NCBI GenBank assembly: GCA_945889445.1 | Contig: CAMDBX010000014.1 | Coordinates: forward strand, 1 to 64,000 | Length of the DNA: 64,000 bases | Direction: 5' to 3' | DNA from: Rhizobium sp. Q54 | Lineage (GTDB): Bacteria; Pseudomonadota; Alphaproteobacteria; Rhizobiales; Aestuariivirgaceae | Shown here: one piece after another, positions 41,273 through 52,683 of the stretch | Layout: each line of letters opens with the position of its first letter | Position numbering within the stretch: the first letter of the stretch is position 1 | Notes under the pieces: generated by a model | The model's database searches: none | What the model was told of the DNA's origin: nothing | The model's input: the letters and a program-made list of their open reading frames with translations, nothing else | Translations under genes and position numbers: made by a program

Positions 41273-42063
41273 ATCATTGCCAGCAGCACGACGCCCAGCG
41301 CCACGCGATAGATGGCGAAGGGCAGGAAGCTGACGTGGCGGACCAGCTTCATCAGCACCGTGATGGTGCCGAGCGCCACGAAGAAGGTGAGCACCATCGT
41401 CAGGATCATCGGAATGGTGATGGTGACGCCGGTGGCCGCCGCCTCGCCCAGATGCAGGACGCCCGCGCCGGCAATGGCCGGAATGCCGAGCAGGAAGGCG
41501 AAGCGCGCCGCCTCCGGCCGCTCGAAGCCAAGCGCGCGGGCCGCCGTCATGGTGATGCCGGAGCGGCTGACGCCCGGGATGATGGCCACCGCCTGGGCGA
41601 CACCGATGATAAGGGCGGGGGTCCATGTCATGTCGGCCATGCGGCGTATCGACAGTCCGAAGCGATCACACACATAAAGCAGGATGCCGAAGATGATGGC
41701 GTTCCACGCCACGATCACCGGCATGTGGCGAACCATGTCCATGAAGCCGATCTTGTCGAGGATGATGCCGACCACCACGGCAGGGATGGTGCCAACGACG
41801 ATCAGCAGCGCCAGACGGCCCCAGGCATTGGTACGGCCGCGGAGCATGTCGATGAAGCCCATCGTCAGGTTGATGCAGTCCTTCCAGAAATAGACGACCA
41901 CGGCGAGGAAGGAGCCCATGTGCACCATGACGTCGGTGAGCACGCCCTGGTCTTTCCAGCCGGTGAGGGCCGGCACCAGCAGCAGGTGGCCGGAGGAGGA
42001 GATGGGCAGGAATTCGGTGATGCCCTGGATGAGCGCCAGCACGACAATCTGGAGGATAAGCAT
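41239..42063 (-). CDS. uppP: Undecaprenyl-diphosphatase
   Basis: 'ALIQGITEFLPISSSGHLLL', 'IIPGVSRSGITM'; Met at 42063 (ORF N-extension to 42738 rejected). Confidence 0.95.
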   Translation of the reverse strand: MLILQIVVLALIQGITEFLPISSSGHLLLVPALTGWKDQGVLTDVMVHMGSFLAVVVYFWKDCINLTMGFIDMLRGRTNAWGRLALLIVVGTIPAVVVGIILDKIGFMDMVRHMPVIVAWNAIIFGILLYVCDRFGLSIRRMADMTWTPALIIGVAQAVAIIPGVSRSGITMTAARALGFERPEAARFAFLLGIPAIAGAGVLHLGEAAATGVTITIPMILTMVLTFFVALGTITVLMKLVRHVSFLPFAIYRVALGVVLLAMIYSGMPLGAVN

Positions 42064-42216
42064 GGGTAGGCTACTCTGGGCTCTTGCGGTCGGGACCGGA
42101 TTTTCTTGCCGCGCAGGCCACGCGCGTCTTATACGCGCGCAACATCCGGGGCAAATGCGGCTTTGTTTCGCTTGGTCCCCATGAGTTGCCAAGAACAGGG
42201 TTAAAATCGTCCTAAC

Positions 42217-42900
42217 ATGCCGACGCTGGTTCACTTTACGCTCGATCCCCTCAGCCGCAGGTTGCGCCTGGCGCTGGCCGAATATGGCGTGCCGGTGGAC
42301 CTGATCGACGAGGAGCCGTGGAAGCCCAGCCCCGACATCTTCGAACTGAACCCGGCGGGCACCCTGCCGGTCTACCTCGAGGACGCCGCCACGCCCCTGT
42401 CGGGGATCGAGGCGATCACCGAATATCTCGAGGAGACCAAGGCCACCCGCATCTCGCTCATTCCGGGTGACGCCCTGGCGCGCGCCGAGGTGCGGCGCCT
42501 CGTGGGCTGGTTCGATGGCAAGTTCTATGCCGAGGTGTCCGAGCCGCTGCTGACCGAGAAGGTGATCCGCCGCTTCCTGCAGCGCGGCAGGGGCGGCGGC
42601 GGGCCGGACACCGGCCGCATGCGCCAGGCGATGGCCGCACTCAGGGACCACCTCGACTACATCGCGCACCTCGTCGACCACCGGGTGTGGCTGGCCGGGG
42701 ACGAACTGTCGATCGCCGACCTCGCGGCGGCGGGGCACATTTCGGCGGTGGACTATTTCGGCGATATTCCGTGGGCGGACTACCCGGTGGCCAAGTCATG
42801 GTACCAGCGCGTGAAGTCGCGCCCGTCCTTCCGGCCGCTGCTGGCCGACACCATCCGCGGCATGGCGCCCGGCGCGCATTACGCGGACCTCGATTTCTGA
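42217..42900 (+). CDS. Glutathione S-transferase family protein
   Basis: 'DPLSRRLRLALAEYGVPVDLIDEEPWKPSPDIFELNPAGTLPVYLED'. Confidence 0.88.
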   Translation: MPTLVHFTLDPLSRRLRLALAEYGVPVDLIDEEPWKPSPDIFELNPAGTLPVYLEDAATPLSGIEAITEYLEETKATRISLIPGDALARAEVRRLVGWFDGKFYAEVSEPLLTEKVIRRFLQRGRGGGGPDTGRMRQAMAALRDHLDYIAHLVDHRVWLAGDELSIADLAAAGHISAVDYFGDIPWADYPVAKSWYQRVKSRPSFRPLLADTIRGMAPGAHYADLDF

Positions 42901-42901
42901 C

Positions 42902-44014
42902 GTGGACGCGCTGCGCCAGGAGCTTGAAGCCAGGGCCACGCGCGAGGGCTTCAGCGGGCTGCGCATCACGCGCCTTGCAGCCGACCCGCAGCAGGCGGCA
43001 CGCCTGCACCAGTTCATTGCCGAGGGCCGCCACGGCAGCATGGACTGGCTGGCCGAGACCGAGGCCCGGCGCGCCAGCCCGCTGGCGCTGTGGCCCGAGG
43101 CCCGCACGGCAATCGTGCTGGCGCAGAACTATGGGCAGGACCTCGACCCGCTCGAGCGGCTGAAGGACAAGGCCTCGGGCGTCATCTCGCTCTATGCGCT
43201 CAACCGCGACTACCATGACCTGGTGAAGGGCAAGCTGAAGCGCGTTGCGCAGTGGCTGAAGCACCGCACCAAGCGAGAGATCAAGGTGTTCATCGACACT
43301 GCGCCCCTGATGGAAAAGCCGCTGGCACAGGCGGCTGGCCTGGGCTGGCAGGGCAAGCACACCAACCTCGTGTCACGCGACATCGGCTCATGGTTCTTCA
43401 TCGGCACGATCTTCACCGAGGCCGAGATCGAACCCGATGCACCGGAGGTTGACCATTGCGGCAGCTGCCGCGCCTGCCTCGACATCTGCCCGACCGATGC
43501 CTTTCCCGCCCCCTACCAGCTCGATGCGCGGCGCTGCATCTCCTATCTCACCATCGAGCACGAGGGGCATATCGACAGCGCATTCCGGCAGGCGATGGGC
43601 AACCGCATCTATGGCTGCGATGATTGCCTTGCGGCCTGCCCGTGGAACAAGTTCGCCGAGGCCTCGCACGAGATGAAGCTGATGGCGCGCGATGAGCTGA
43701 AAGCGCCGCGGCTGGCGGAACTGCTGGCGCTTGACGACGCATCCTTCCGCGCGCTGTTCACCGCCTCGGCAATCAAGCGCATCGGGCGCGACCGCTTCAT
43801 CCGCAATGTGCTGATCGCCACGGGCAACAGCGGCGACGCCGCGCTGGTACCGCAGGTGTTGGCGCTGCTCGATGACCCTGCAGACATCGTGCGGGCGATG
43901 GCGGTGTGGGCGCTGTCGCGGCTGATGGGCGAACCGGCCTTCGCAACCTTGCGTAACCAGCGCATCAACAGCGAGACGGACGCGGGCGTTCGCCACGAGT
44001 GGGAGACGGCATGA
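42902..44014 (+). CDS. queG: Epoxyqueuosine reductase
   Basis: GTG start; 'CGSCRACLDICPTDAF', 'GCDDCLAACPWNKFA' ferredoxin motifs; C-terminal HEAT-like segment. Confidence 0.95.
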   Translation: MDALRQELEARATREGFSGLRITRLAADPQQAARLHQFIAEGRHGSMDWLAETEARRASPLALWPEARTAIVLAQNYGQDLDPLERLKDKASGVISLYALNRDYHDLVKGKLKRVAQWLKHRTKREIKVFIDTAPLMEKPLAQAAGLGWQGKHTNLVSRDIGSWFFIGTIFTEAEIEPDAPEVDHCGSCRACLDICPTDAFPAPYQLDARRCISYLTIEHEGHIDSAFRQAMGNRIYGCDDCLAACPWNKFAEASHEMKLMARDELKAPRLAELLALDDASFRALFTASAIKRIGRDRFIRNVLIATGNSGDAALVPQVLALLDDPADIVRAMAVWALSRLMGEPAFATLRNQRINSETDAGVRHEWETA

Positions 44015-44880
44015 ACCACATACTCTTCTTCGGGTTGGGATTTTCCGCCAGGGCACTGGCGCGACGGCTGGCGGAGCGCGGTTGGGCGGTGAGCGCCACC
44101 AGCCGCAGTGCCAGCGGTGCCGAGGCCATCGAGGCGCGGGGCTATCGCGGCCTGGTGTTCGACGGGTCAGCACCCTTGCCGCAGCAGGCCTTCGACGGCG
44201 TGACCCACGTCGTCAACTCGGCACCGCCGGGCGATGACGGCGACCCGGTGCTGCGCCAGCACGCGACGGACTTCGCGGCGCGCGCGAAGCAATTCCAGTG
44301 GGTGGCCTATCTCTCCACCACCGGGGTCTATGGCGACCACGCAGGTGGGCTTGTCACCGAAGAGACGCCACTCACCCCCAACACCGAGCGCGGCCACAAG
44401 CGGCTGATGGCGGAGAACCAGTGGCTGGAGCTGTGGCGTGACCATGGCCTGCCGGTGATGATCTTCCGCCTTGCCGGAATCTATGGCCCGGGGCGCAGCC
44501 AGTTGCTGTCACTGCGCGATGGCACGGCGAAGCGGGTGATCAAGCCGGGCCAGATCTTCAGCCGCATCCATGTCGAGGACATCGCCAACACGCTGGACGC
44601 CTCGATCGCGCATCCGCACCCGGGGCGCGCCTACAATGTGTGTGACGACGAGGCCTGCCCGCCGCAGGACGTGGTGGAGTACGGCGCGCGACTGCTGGGG
44701 CTTCCGGTGCCGCCGGACGTGCCCTTCGAGGAAGCCACGCTGTCGCCGATGGCGAAGAGCTTCTATGCCGACTCGAAGCGTGTTTCGAATGAGCGCATCG
44801 TGAAGGAGCTGGGCTTGAGGCTGAGCTATCCCACATACCGCGAAGGGCTTGCGGCGATTGCCAAGGAACTCGGACAGTAG
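44011..44880 (+). CDS. NAD-dependent epimerase/dehydratase-like SDR
   Basis: 'ILFFGLGFSARALARRLAERGW', 'YLSTTGVYGDHAGGLVTEETP'; overlaps queG stop (ATGA). Confidence 0.88.
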   Translation: MNHILFFGLGFSARALARRLAERGWAVSATSRSASGAEAIEARGYRGLVFDGSAPLPQQAFDGVTHVVNSAPPGDDGDPVLRQHATDFAARAKQFQWVAYLSTTGVYGDHAGGLVTEETPLTPNTERGHKRLMAENQWLELWRDHGLPVMIFRLAGIYGPGRSQLLSLRDGTAKRVIKPGQIFSRIHVEDIANTLDASIAHPHPGRAYNVCDDEACPPQDVVEYGARLLGLPVPPDVPFEEATLSPMAKSFYADSKRVSNERIVKELGLRLSYPTYREGLAAIAKELGQ

Positions 44881-44970
44881 ATCCTTTCGATCTGCGCCGT
44901 GACGCCACTCACGCCTTCCTTCGCCGGGATGACGGCGGGAAGAGACCCGTGCCGCGAGAACAACGAGAGA

Positions 44971-45765
44971 CTAAACGCTGACCCCCTCCGAGCGTTCCGC
45001 CAGGCGCAGCACGGTCTCGCGCAGGAGTGCCAGGTTGCCCGGCGTCGACAGGCGGTGGTCGCCGCCCTTGATGAGGGTGAGCGTCACGTCCGGCCCGCTC
45101 ACGGCGGCGAACACCTTCACCGCATGGGCGGCCGGCACGTCCGGATCCACGTCGCCCTGCAGGATGCGCACCGGGCAATGGACCTCGAGCCCCTCCTCCA
45201 GCAGCAGATGCCGGCGTCCGTCCTCAATCAGCCGGCGGGTGATGGCATAGGGCTCGCCATAGGCAGACGGGCGCATCCACACGCCCTTGTGGTTCATCTC
45301 GTCACGCACCTCGTCAGGGAAGACGTCCCACATCAGGTCGGCCGTCATGTCAGCGGCAGGCGCCAGCAGGACCAGCCCCATGATGCGCCGGGCCGCCTGC
45401 GGGTTCGACCGCTGCAGGTGGCGGTAGAGCAGCAGGGCGAGCCAGCCGCCCATGGAGGAGCCCACCAGGATGCGCGGCCCCCCGGCCTGGGAGAGCAGCA
45501 TGTGGGCGGACTGCGCCAGCCACAGCGAGATCGTGCCGTCAACGAACAGGCCGCCGGACGCACCGTGGCCGGAATAGTCGAAGCGCAGGGACGACCGGCG
45601 GGTTTCCCGCGCCAGGGCGGCGAGAGCCTCGGCCTTGGAGCCCTCCATGTCGGATTTGTAACCTCCCAGCCAGACGAAGCCGCAGCGGCCGAGATCGTCG
45701 CGCCCGTCAGTGCGATAGGCTATCGTGGTGCCGTCAGGGGCCGTTTCGAACTTGATATCGGTCAT
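44971..45765 (-). CDS. Alpha/beta hydrolase
   Basis: 'VGSSMGGWLALLLYRHL' nucleophile motif; 'RFDYSGHGASGG'. Confidence 0.87.
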   Translation of the reverse strand: MTDIKFETAPDGTTIAYRTDGRDDLGRCGFVWLGGYKSDMEGSKAEALAALARETRRSSLRFDYSGHGASGGLFVDGTISLWLAQSAHMLLSQAGGPRILVGSSMGGWLALLLYRHLQRSNPQAARRIMGLVLLAPAADMTADLMWDVFPDEVRDEMNHKGVWMRPSAYGEPYAITRRLIEDGRRHLLLEEGLEVHCPVRILQGDVDPDVPAAHAVKVFAAVSGPDVTLTLIKGGDHRLSTPGNLALLRETVLRLAERSEGVSV

Positions 45766-45860
45766 GGCGTGGTCATATCAGGCGTTGCACCCGTTGAAAA
45801 TCAGGCTGCGCCGGATTTGCGCCGTCATTCACGTCTAGCCTTCAGACCCCGGACAGAGCA

Positions 45861-47140
45861 TTGGACCAGATGAACATTCAGACACCCCCCGGCCCCGCCG
45901 AGATCGAAGCCATTCTCGGGCTCGACGCCGGGAGCCGCCGCAAGGCCTGGCGCCGCCGCCTGATGTGGCTTGGCCTGCTGGCGCTGGCCATCGGCGGCAT
46001 CGCCTGGTGGGTGATGACCAGCCCGTCCGGCGGCAAAGCCGTGACCTATGACACCGCCCCGGTGGAGACCAAGCCCATCATCGTGCGGGTGCAGGCCACC
46101 GGCAACATCCAGCCCACCACCGAGGTCGAAGTCTCGAGCGAGCGGTCCGGCGTGATCCGCAATGTGAACGTCAAGGCCAACAGCGTGGTGAAGAAGGGCG
46201 ACGTTCTGGCCGAACTCGACACCGAGCGCCTGCAGGCCGAACGGGCCCGTGGCAAGGCAGCGGTGGCCGCCACCGAGGCCCGGCTGGCCGATGCCCGCGC
46301 CACGCTGCTGGAAAAGCAGCTGCTGTTCAACCGCGCCGAGAAGCTGAGCAGCCGCGGTGTTTCCTCCACCCAGGACGTCGACACCGCGCGTGCCGCGCAA
46401 TCGCGCGCCGAGGCGGGCGTGGTGGCGGCGGAGGCCGACATCGCGGTGGCCAAGGCCGACATGGCGATGACCGAGACGGACCTCACCAAGACGCGCATCC
46501 TGTCGCCCGTTGACGGCATCGTGCTGAAGCGCACCGCAGAGCCCGGGCAGACGGTGGCCTCCTCCTTCCAGGCGCCAGTGCTGTTCACCCTGGCCGAAGA
46601 CCTGGCGCGCATGCAGCTCGAGGCCGACGTGGACGAGGCCGACATCGGCGCCGTCAAGGAAGGCCAGACGGCGAGCTTCACCGTCGACGCCTATCCGGGC
46701 AAAAGCTTCCCGGCGGTGATCGACACCATCGAATACTCCCCCGAGGTGACCGAGAACGTGGTGACCTACAAGGCGGTGCTGACGGTAGACAACCGCGAAC
46801 TGCTGCTGCGGCCGGGCATGACCGCCACGGCGCAGATCGTGGTGCAGGAAGTGCCCAATGCGCTGGCCGTGCCCAACGCCGCACTGCGCTACACGCCCCC
46901 CAAGGAACAGAAATCGCAGGGCTTCAGCGTGATGAACATGTTCATCCCGCGCATGCCGCCCGCCAGCAAGAACACCGCGCCCGCCGCCGACGGCACCCGC
47001 ACGCTCTATGTGCTGAAGGACGGCGTGCCGAAGGACGTGACGGTGCATGTGGGCGTCTCCGACGGCAAGGACACCGAGATCGTGTCGGGCGAGTTGAAGG
47101 CAGGGGACGAAGTGATCATCTCGTCCAAGGCCTCCGGCTC

Positions 47141-47144
<4 letters not shown>
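45861..47144 (+). CDS. Periplasmic adaptor, MacA/HlyD type
   Basis: N-terminal TM, 'VQATGNIQPTTEVEVSSERSGVIRNVNVKANSVVKKGDVLAELD', coiled-coil, followed by ABC genes. Confidence 0.9.
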
Positions 47145-47844
<700 letters not shown>

Positions 47845-47845
<1 letters not shown>

Positions 47846-49053
47846 TGCTGTGGGAGACGGTGAAGCTCGCCATGTCGTCGATCCGGCGCAATGTGCTGCG
47901 CTCGGTGCTGACCCTGCTCGGCATCGTGATCGGCGTGGGCGCGGTGATCGCCATGGTGACGCTGGGCAATGGTGCCTCCACCAAGGTGCAGGAGAACCTC
48001 GCCAAGCTTGGTTCCAACATGCTGATCGTCAGGCCCGGGCAGTCGACCTTCGGCCCTGGCGGCACCTCCGACGCGCGCGCCTTCGACGAGCGTGACGTGG
48101 CGGCGCTGAAGAACAACCTCACCGGCATCAAGGGCGTTGCCCCCACCGCGCAGAAGCAGGCGAAGACGGTGTACGGCTCGCTCAACTACGACACCTCGGT
48201 GACCGGCACCAATTCCGACTGGTTCGCGGTGCAGGACTGGACGCTGGCGGACGGGCGGGTGTTTTCCGACAGCGAGATGCGCGCCGGGGCTTCCGTCTGC
48301 GTGATCGGCGCCACCATCACGCGCGAACTGTTCGGCGCCCAGGACCCGATCGGCGAGCGGTTGCGCATCGGCAACTTTTCCTGCGAGGTGATCGGGCACA
48401 TGGCGGCCAAGGGCCAGTCGGCCTTCGGCTCCGACCAGGACTCGATCGTGGTGCTGCCGCTTCGCACCTACCATCGCCGCATTGCCGGCAACACGCGGGT
48501 GGGCACCATCTCGATCTCGGTGATCGATGCCAACGACATTTCGCGCGTGCAGCGCGACGCCGAGGACGTGCTGCGCGAGCGCCGCCGCATCGTGCCGGGC
48601 GAGGAAGACGACTTCACCATCCGCGACCTGACGCAGATCCTCGCCACCATGGCCTCGACGACGACCATCCTGACGGGGCTTTTGGGCGCGGTGGCTGCCG
48701 TGTCGCTGCTGGTTGGCGGCATCGGCATCATGAACATCATGCTGGTGTCGGTGACCGAGCGCACGCGCGAGATCGGCATCAGGCTGGCCATCGGCGCGCT
48801 GGAGCGACAGGTGCTGACGCAGTTCTTGGTGGAGGCGGTGGTGCTCGCCCTGTTCGGCGGCGTGCTGGGCATCGCCATCGGGCTGGGGCTGGCGGCGGCG
48901 GGCTCTGCGGTGATGGACGTGCCCTTCAACGCCGACCTGCGCGTCATCGCACTGGCGTTTGCCGTGTCGGCCCTGATCGGCGTGATCTTCGGCTATTTCC
49001 CGGCGAGGCGTGCAGCACGCCTCGACCCCATCGAGGCGCTGCGGCGGGAGTAG
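47845..49053 (+). CDS. MacB-type ABC transporter permease
   Basis: 'RRNVLRSVLTLLGIVIGVGAVIAMVTLGNGA', C-terminal FtsX-like 'GIMNIMLVSVTERTREIGIRLAIGA'. Confidence 0.93.
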
Positions 49054-49058
49054 AACGA

Positions 49059-49179
49059 GCCCTCATCAGCACCGTCGGACACACTCTTCCAGTGCTGCGC
49101 AATAGAAGAACGGTTTGTGGCACGGCCACCTTCTCTCGTCTGGAGGATGGGAGAAGGTGGCCGAAGACCGGATGAGCGC
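49059..49179. repeat. RIME-like intergenic palindromic element, copy B (degenerate left arm)
   Basis: GCCCTCATC...GCTGCGCAA...GGATGGGAGAAGGTGGCCG...CCGGATGAG; aligns with copy A at 34451. Confidence 0.75.
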
Positions 49180-49189
49180 CTCTTGGTGA

Positions 49190-50392
49190 TCAGCCGCCGA
49201 GCTTCTGGAGGAACTGCACGGTGGGATAGGAATCCGCCGGCCAGCCCATCTTGATCTGCTCCTGCTTCACGGCCTCGCGCGTGGCGCGGCCGAGCTTGCC
49301 GTCAACCTCGCCGACGTCATAGCCCTTGGAGACGAGGATCTTCTGCAGCTCGCTGATCTGCTCATAGGACAGCGGATCGACCTGGCCGCGGCCGGGATCG
49401 AGCGGGCCGGCGCCCGAGATGCGGCTGGCGAGATAGGCGGCGGTCGTCGAATAGACGAGGGACTCGTTCCACTTCAGATAGGCCGAGGTGAAGTTCTCGT
49501 AGACGAGGAAGGCCGGGCCGTCCTTGCCCATGGGCAGCAGCAGCGAGGCCGGGAACTTGTCGGCCTTGAGCTTGCCGTGAGCACCCTTGACGCCCCACTT
49601 CACCCACTGGCTGCGCGGCAGCTGGACAGCGATGTCCGCCTGCTCCCACGGCAGTTCTGCCGGAACGATGACTTCGTCCATCCACGGCTGGTTGGCCTGC
49701 CAGCCATGCTTGACCAGGAGCGCCGCGCCCGAGGCCATGGCGTCGGGGATCGACTTCTTGAGGTTGCGGTGGCCGTCGCCGTCGAAGTCGATGGCGGTCT
49801 CGAAATATTCCTTGGGCAGGAACTGGGTGTGGCCGATCTCGCCGGCCCAGGCGCCGCGCATGTCCGCGAGTTCGAGGTCGCCGTTCTCATAGAGCTTGAG
49901 GGCGCCGATCAGCTGCTCGCGGAACTTCTCGGGACGGCGGCAGTCCCAGGACAGGGTGGCGAGCGAAGGGATGGTTTCGAAATCGCCCATGTTCTTGCCG
50001 AAGTCGGTCTCGAAGGCCCAGAAGGCGATGAGCACCTCGCCCGGCACGCCATACTGCTTCTGGATGGCATCGAACATCTTGGCATTGCGCTCAAGGATCG
50101 CCTTGCCTTCCTTGATCCGGTAGGCCGAGACCATGCGCTTCTGGAAGTCCATGAAGTTCATGGAGAAGACGCTTTGTGCGCGATCCTTCTTGATGATCGC
50201 CGGCTGGTACTCAACGCCGTCCAGCGCCGACAGGCCGCGCGCGCCGACGCCGGCTGCCGCGGCTTCCGCCCGGAACTGCTTGATGAAGCCGTCGAAGCCC
50301 TTGGCCGAGTTGCCGCAGCTGGCCGCATGGGCCGCGCCGCCAAAGCCGATGAAGGCCGCAAGGGCCGCCGCCGCGATCTTGAAGTTCCGCAT
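49190..50392 (-). CDS. Lytic murein transglycosylase, MltB family with C-terminal peptidoglycan-binding domain
   Basis: Signal peptide, 'ETDFGKNMGDF', 'GEIGHTQFLPKEYFETAIDFDGDGHRNL'. Confidence 0.92.
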   Translation of the reverse strand: MRNFKIAAAALAAFIGFGGAAHAASCGNSAKGFDGFIKQFRAEAAAAGVGARGLSALDGVEYQPAIIKKDRAQSVFSMNFMDFQKRMVSAYRIKEGKAILERNAKMFDAIQKQYGVPGEVLIAFWAFETDFGKNMGDFETIPSLATLSWDCRRPEKFREQLIGALKLYENGDLELADMRGAWAGEIGHTQFLPKEYFETAIDFDGDGHRNLKKSIPDAMASGAALLVKHGWQANQPWMDEVIVPAELPWEQADIAVQLPRSQWVKWGVKGAHGKLKADKFPASLLLPMGKDGPAFLVYENFTSAYLKWNESLVYSTTAAYLASRISGAGPLDPGRGQVDPLSYEQISELQKILVSKGYDVGEVDGKLGRATREAVKQEQIKMGWPADSYPTVQFLQKLGG

Positions 50393-50474
50393 TCCTGTCT
50401 CCCGATTCGGTGCCGTTGTGATGACCATTGGCGCTAAGTCCCCTCTTGGTCAAATTCAAGGCCGGGGCGGGTCA

Positions 50475-50515
50475 TGAAAGAACCCCTCCCGCGGGGACAC
50501 GCGGAAGGGGCGATG
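50475..50515 (-). terminator. Terminator after the small secreted-protein gene
   Basis: cccctcccgcg/cgcggaagggg stem (one wobble), followed on minus strand by TTCTTTC. Confidence 0.65.
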
Positions 50516-50539
50516 GAACCGGCCGACTTGGGGGAAGGC

Positions 50540-50791
50540 TCAGTTCGTGAGGTAGACCGTCTTGCCATGTGCGCAGCCGCCGCTGCCCTTGGCCACGCTC
50601 GGCTCCGCCGGAAGCGTCATCATGTCGGACTCGCCTTCGGCCTGTGACTGCGGCGCGGCGGCGGGGACGATCTCTTCCGTCGACGGTGCGGTGGACTGCT
50701 GGACGGGTGGCGGCGGGGTGGCGGCTTCCTCCGCCAAGGCGGGAACCGAAAGGCTCGCCAGAAGGGCTGCAACCGCGAGGATGGACTTCAT
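50540..50791 (-). CDS. Small secreted Pro-rich hypothetical protein (83 aa)
   Basis: Signal peptide 'MKSILAVAALLASLSVPALAEEA'; low-complexity middle; own terminator. Confidence 0.65.
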   Translation of the reverse strand: MKSILAVAALLASLSVPALAEEAATPPPPVQQSTAPSTEEIVPAAAPQSQAEGESDMMTLPAEPSVAKGSGGCAHGKTVYLTN

Positions 50792-50857
50792 CTGCGTTCT
50801 CCCTGATCAACCGTTCCGACGAAGATAACGCGGAACGCGAAAAATGCCACAACACAT

Positions 50858-51547
50858 TCAAGTGATGGCGGACAGAACCTCGATCAGCCGCCGGGCGCGC
50901 GGATCGTCCAGCCTCTCGGAGCGTCCTGCAAGCACCGCGCAGGACCTGAGGATCACGCCATCATCGAGGATTTTCAAGCTGTTGGCAGCCAGTGTCGAGC
51001 CCGTGGTGGTGATGTCCACGATGATCTCGGCGATGCCTGCGGCGGGTGCCCCCTCGGTGGCGCCCAGGCTTTCGACGATCCGGTAGCCCGTCACGCCCTT
51101 CCCGGCGAAGAAGCGACGGGTGAGGTTGTGGTACTTGGTGGCAACCCTGAGGCGCCGCCCGTGGCGCTCGTAGAAGCTCTCGGCGATCTCGTCCAAGTCC
51201 GCCATGGTGGCAACGTCGAGCCAACACTCCGGCACGGCCACCACCACGTCGGCCGGGCCGAAGCCGAGGCGCACCAGAAGCTGGACGGCCTTGTCATCGG
51301 GCGGGATCTTCTCGGTGAGCAGGTCCTGGCCGGTGACGCCCAAGTCCACCTTCCCGTCGCGCAGGTTCTGGGCGATCTCGGAAGCGGAAAGGAAGGCGAT
51401 CTCCACGCCGTCGAGCCCGCGCAACAGCCCGCGATAGCCGCGGTCGGCGCCCAGCCTGTCGATGGTGAAGCCGGCCTTGGCCAGCAATTCGGCAGTCGCC
51501 TCCATCAGGCGGCCCTTGGAGGGGATGGCGAGGGTGACGACGCTCAT
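50858..51547 (-). CDS. hisG: ATP phosphoribosyltransferase, short form
   Basis: '[22 protein letters not shown]', '[20 protein letters not shown]'; adjacent to hisZ. Confidence 0.94.
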   Translation of the reverse strand: MSVVTLAIPSKGRLMEATAELLAKAGFTIDRLGADRGYRGLLRGLDGVEIAFLSASEIAQNLRDGKVDLGVTGQDLLTEKIPPDDKAVQLLVRLGFGPADVVVAVPECWLDVATMADLDEIAESFYERHGRRLRVATKYHNLTRRFFAGKGVTGYRIVESLGATEGAPAAGIAEIIVDITTTGSTLAANSLKILDDGVILRSCAVLAGRSERLDDPRARRLIEVLSAIT

Positions 51548-52683
51548 GCCAGCACCGCCTTCAGGCGATCGGTGTGGATGGCGCAGCCAACGGCGGGCAC
51601 GGCCACGGGCGACCCCATGTCGGAGAGCAGGTTGTCATAGCGCCCACCACCCGCCACGGCGACGGGGCCGTGCGGCGTGTCAGCCTCGATCTGGAAGGTG
51701 AAGCCCGTGTAGTACTCGAGTTCGCGCCCGAAGCCCGCCGCGAAGTGGAAGCGGCGCGGATTGAGGCCGAGCTCCTCCATTTCGTAGAGGCGCCGGGCAT
51801 AATAGTCGCGCGCACCCATGAAGCGCTGGCCTCCGGCGATGGCAGCGAACTGCGCATCGATGGATGAGGCCTCGCCCGCGATGGCGAGATAGGCATTGAG
51901 CGCATCGGCCTTGGCACGCTCCAGTGGCGTCTCCTGCCGATCAGCGGCCTTGTTGGCGAGACGCGCGGCGATCTCCGGCAGTTCGCGGCCACCAACCAAC
52001 GGCAGCCTGCGGCTTTCGATCTCGGCTTCGACAATGGCGAGCGCATCGCCCGCCGCCGCGCGATCGACGAGCGGCGAGACGGAGGTGCGCTTCGCGCCGC
52101 GTCCGGCGCAGAAAGAATCAAGCAGCTCGCGGAAGGCATGCGGGCGCCAGAAATGATGGCGCAGGCGCTGGCGCCAGCGCTCTGGCATCTCGGTGTCTTC
52201 CAGCAGTGCGGAGAACAGCCCCAGATCGCCAAAGCTGACGCGATAGCGCGACAGCCCTGCGGCCTCGAGCGCCGAAATGGTGAGCTTGAGGACACGCGCT
52301 TCCGCGGCGATGGCTTCAGGTGCGCCGAACCATTCGAGGCCCGCTTGCGTGAATTCCTGCGGGCTCAAGAGCTCGTCGGGGAAGCGGAAGGCGGGACCCA
52401 GATAGCAATAGCGGCGCTCGGCGGCGGGATTTTCCGCGTGGCTCAAATGATAGCGGCAGGCGGGCACGGTGAGGTCGGGGCGCAGGCACATTTCCGCACC
52501 GGACGGATCGGTGAACACGAATGTCCGTGCACGGATGTCCTCGCCGGACCGCTCAAGGAAGATGTCGGCGGGCTGGATGATGTCGGGCGCCACGTGGTCG
52601 AAGCCGGCGCGCTCGAACACTGCCATCAGGGCGGCGTTCTGGTGCTCCAGCGAGGAGCGTTCCGCGCTCGACTTCCCGGCCAT
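51544..52683 (-). CDS. hisZ: ATP phosphoribosyltransferase regulatory subunit
   Basis: HisRS-like paralogue between hisG and hisS; '[14 protein letters not shown]'. Confidence 0.93.
   Translation of the reverse strand: MAGKSSAERSSLEHQNAALMAVFERAGFDHVAPDIIQPADIFLERSGEDIRARTFVFTDPSGAEMCLRPDLTVPACRYHLSHAENPAAERRYCYLGPAFRFPDELLSPQEFTQAGLEWFGAPEAIAAEARVLKLTISALEAAGLSRYRVSFGDLGLFSALLEDTEMPERWRQRLRHHFWRPHAFRELLDSFCAGRGAKRTSVSPLVDRAAAGDALAIVEAEIESRRLPLVGGRELPEIAARLANKAADRQETPLERAKADALNAYLAIAGEASSIDAQFAAIAGGQRFMGARDYYARRLYEMEELGLNPRRFHFAAGFGRELEYYTGFTFQIEADTPHGPVAVAGGGRYDNLLSDMGSPVAVPAVGCAIHTDRLKAVLA

Noticed and set aside
40277-41626. 449-aa - ORF opposite the NDUFA9-like gene
   Set aside because: Shadow ORF; the + strand frame shows a clear Rossmann-fold protein.
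42064-42738. N-terminal extension of the uppP ORF to 42738
   Set aside because: It is antisense to the GST gene; MLILQIVVLALIQGITEFLPISSSGH at 42063 is the normal UppP start.
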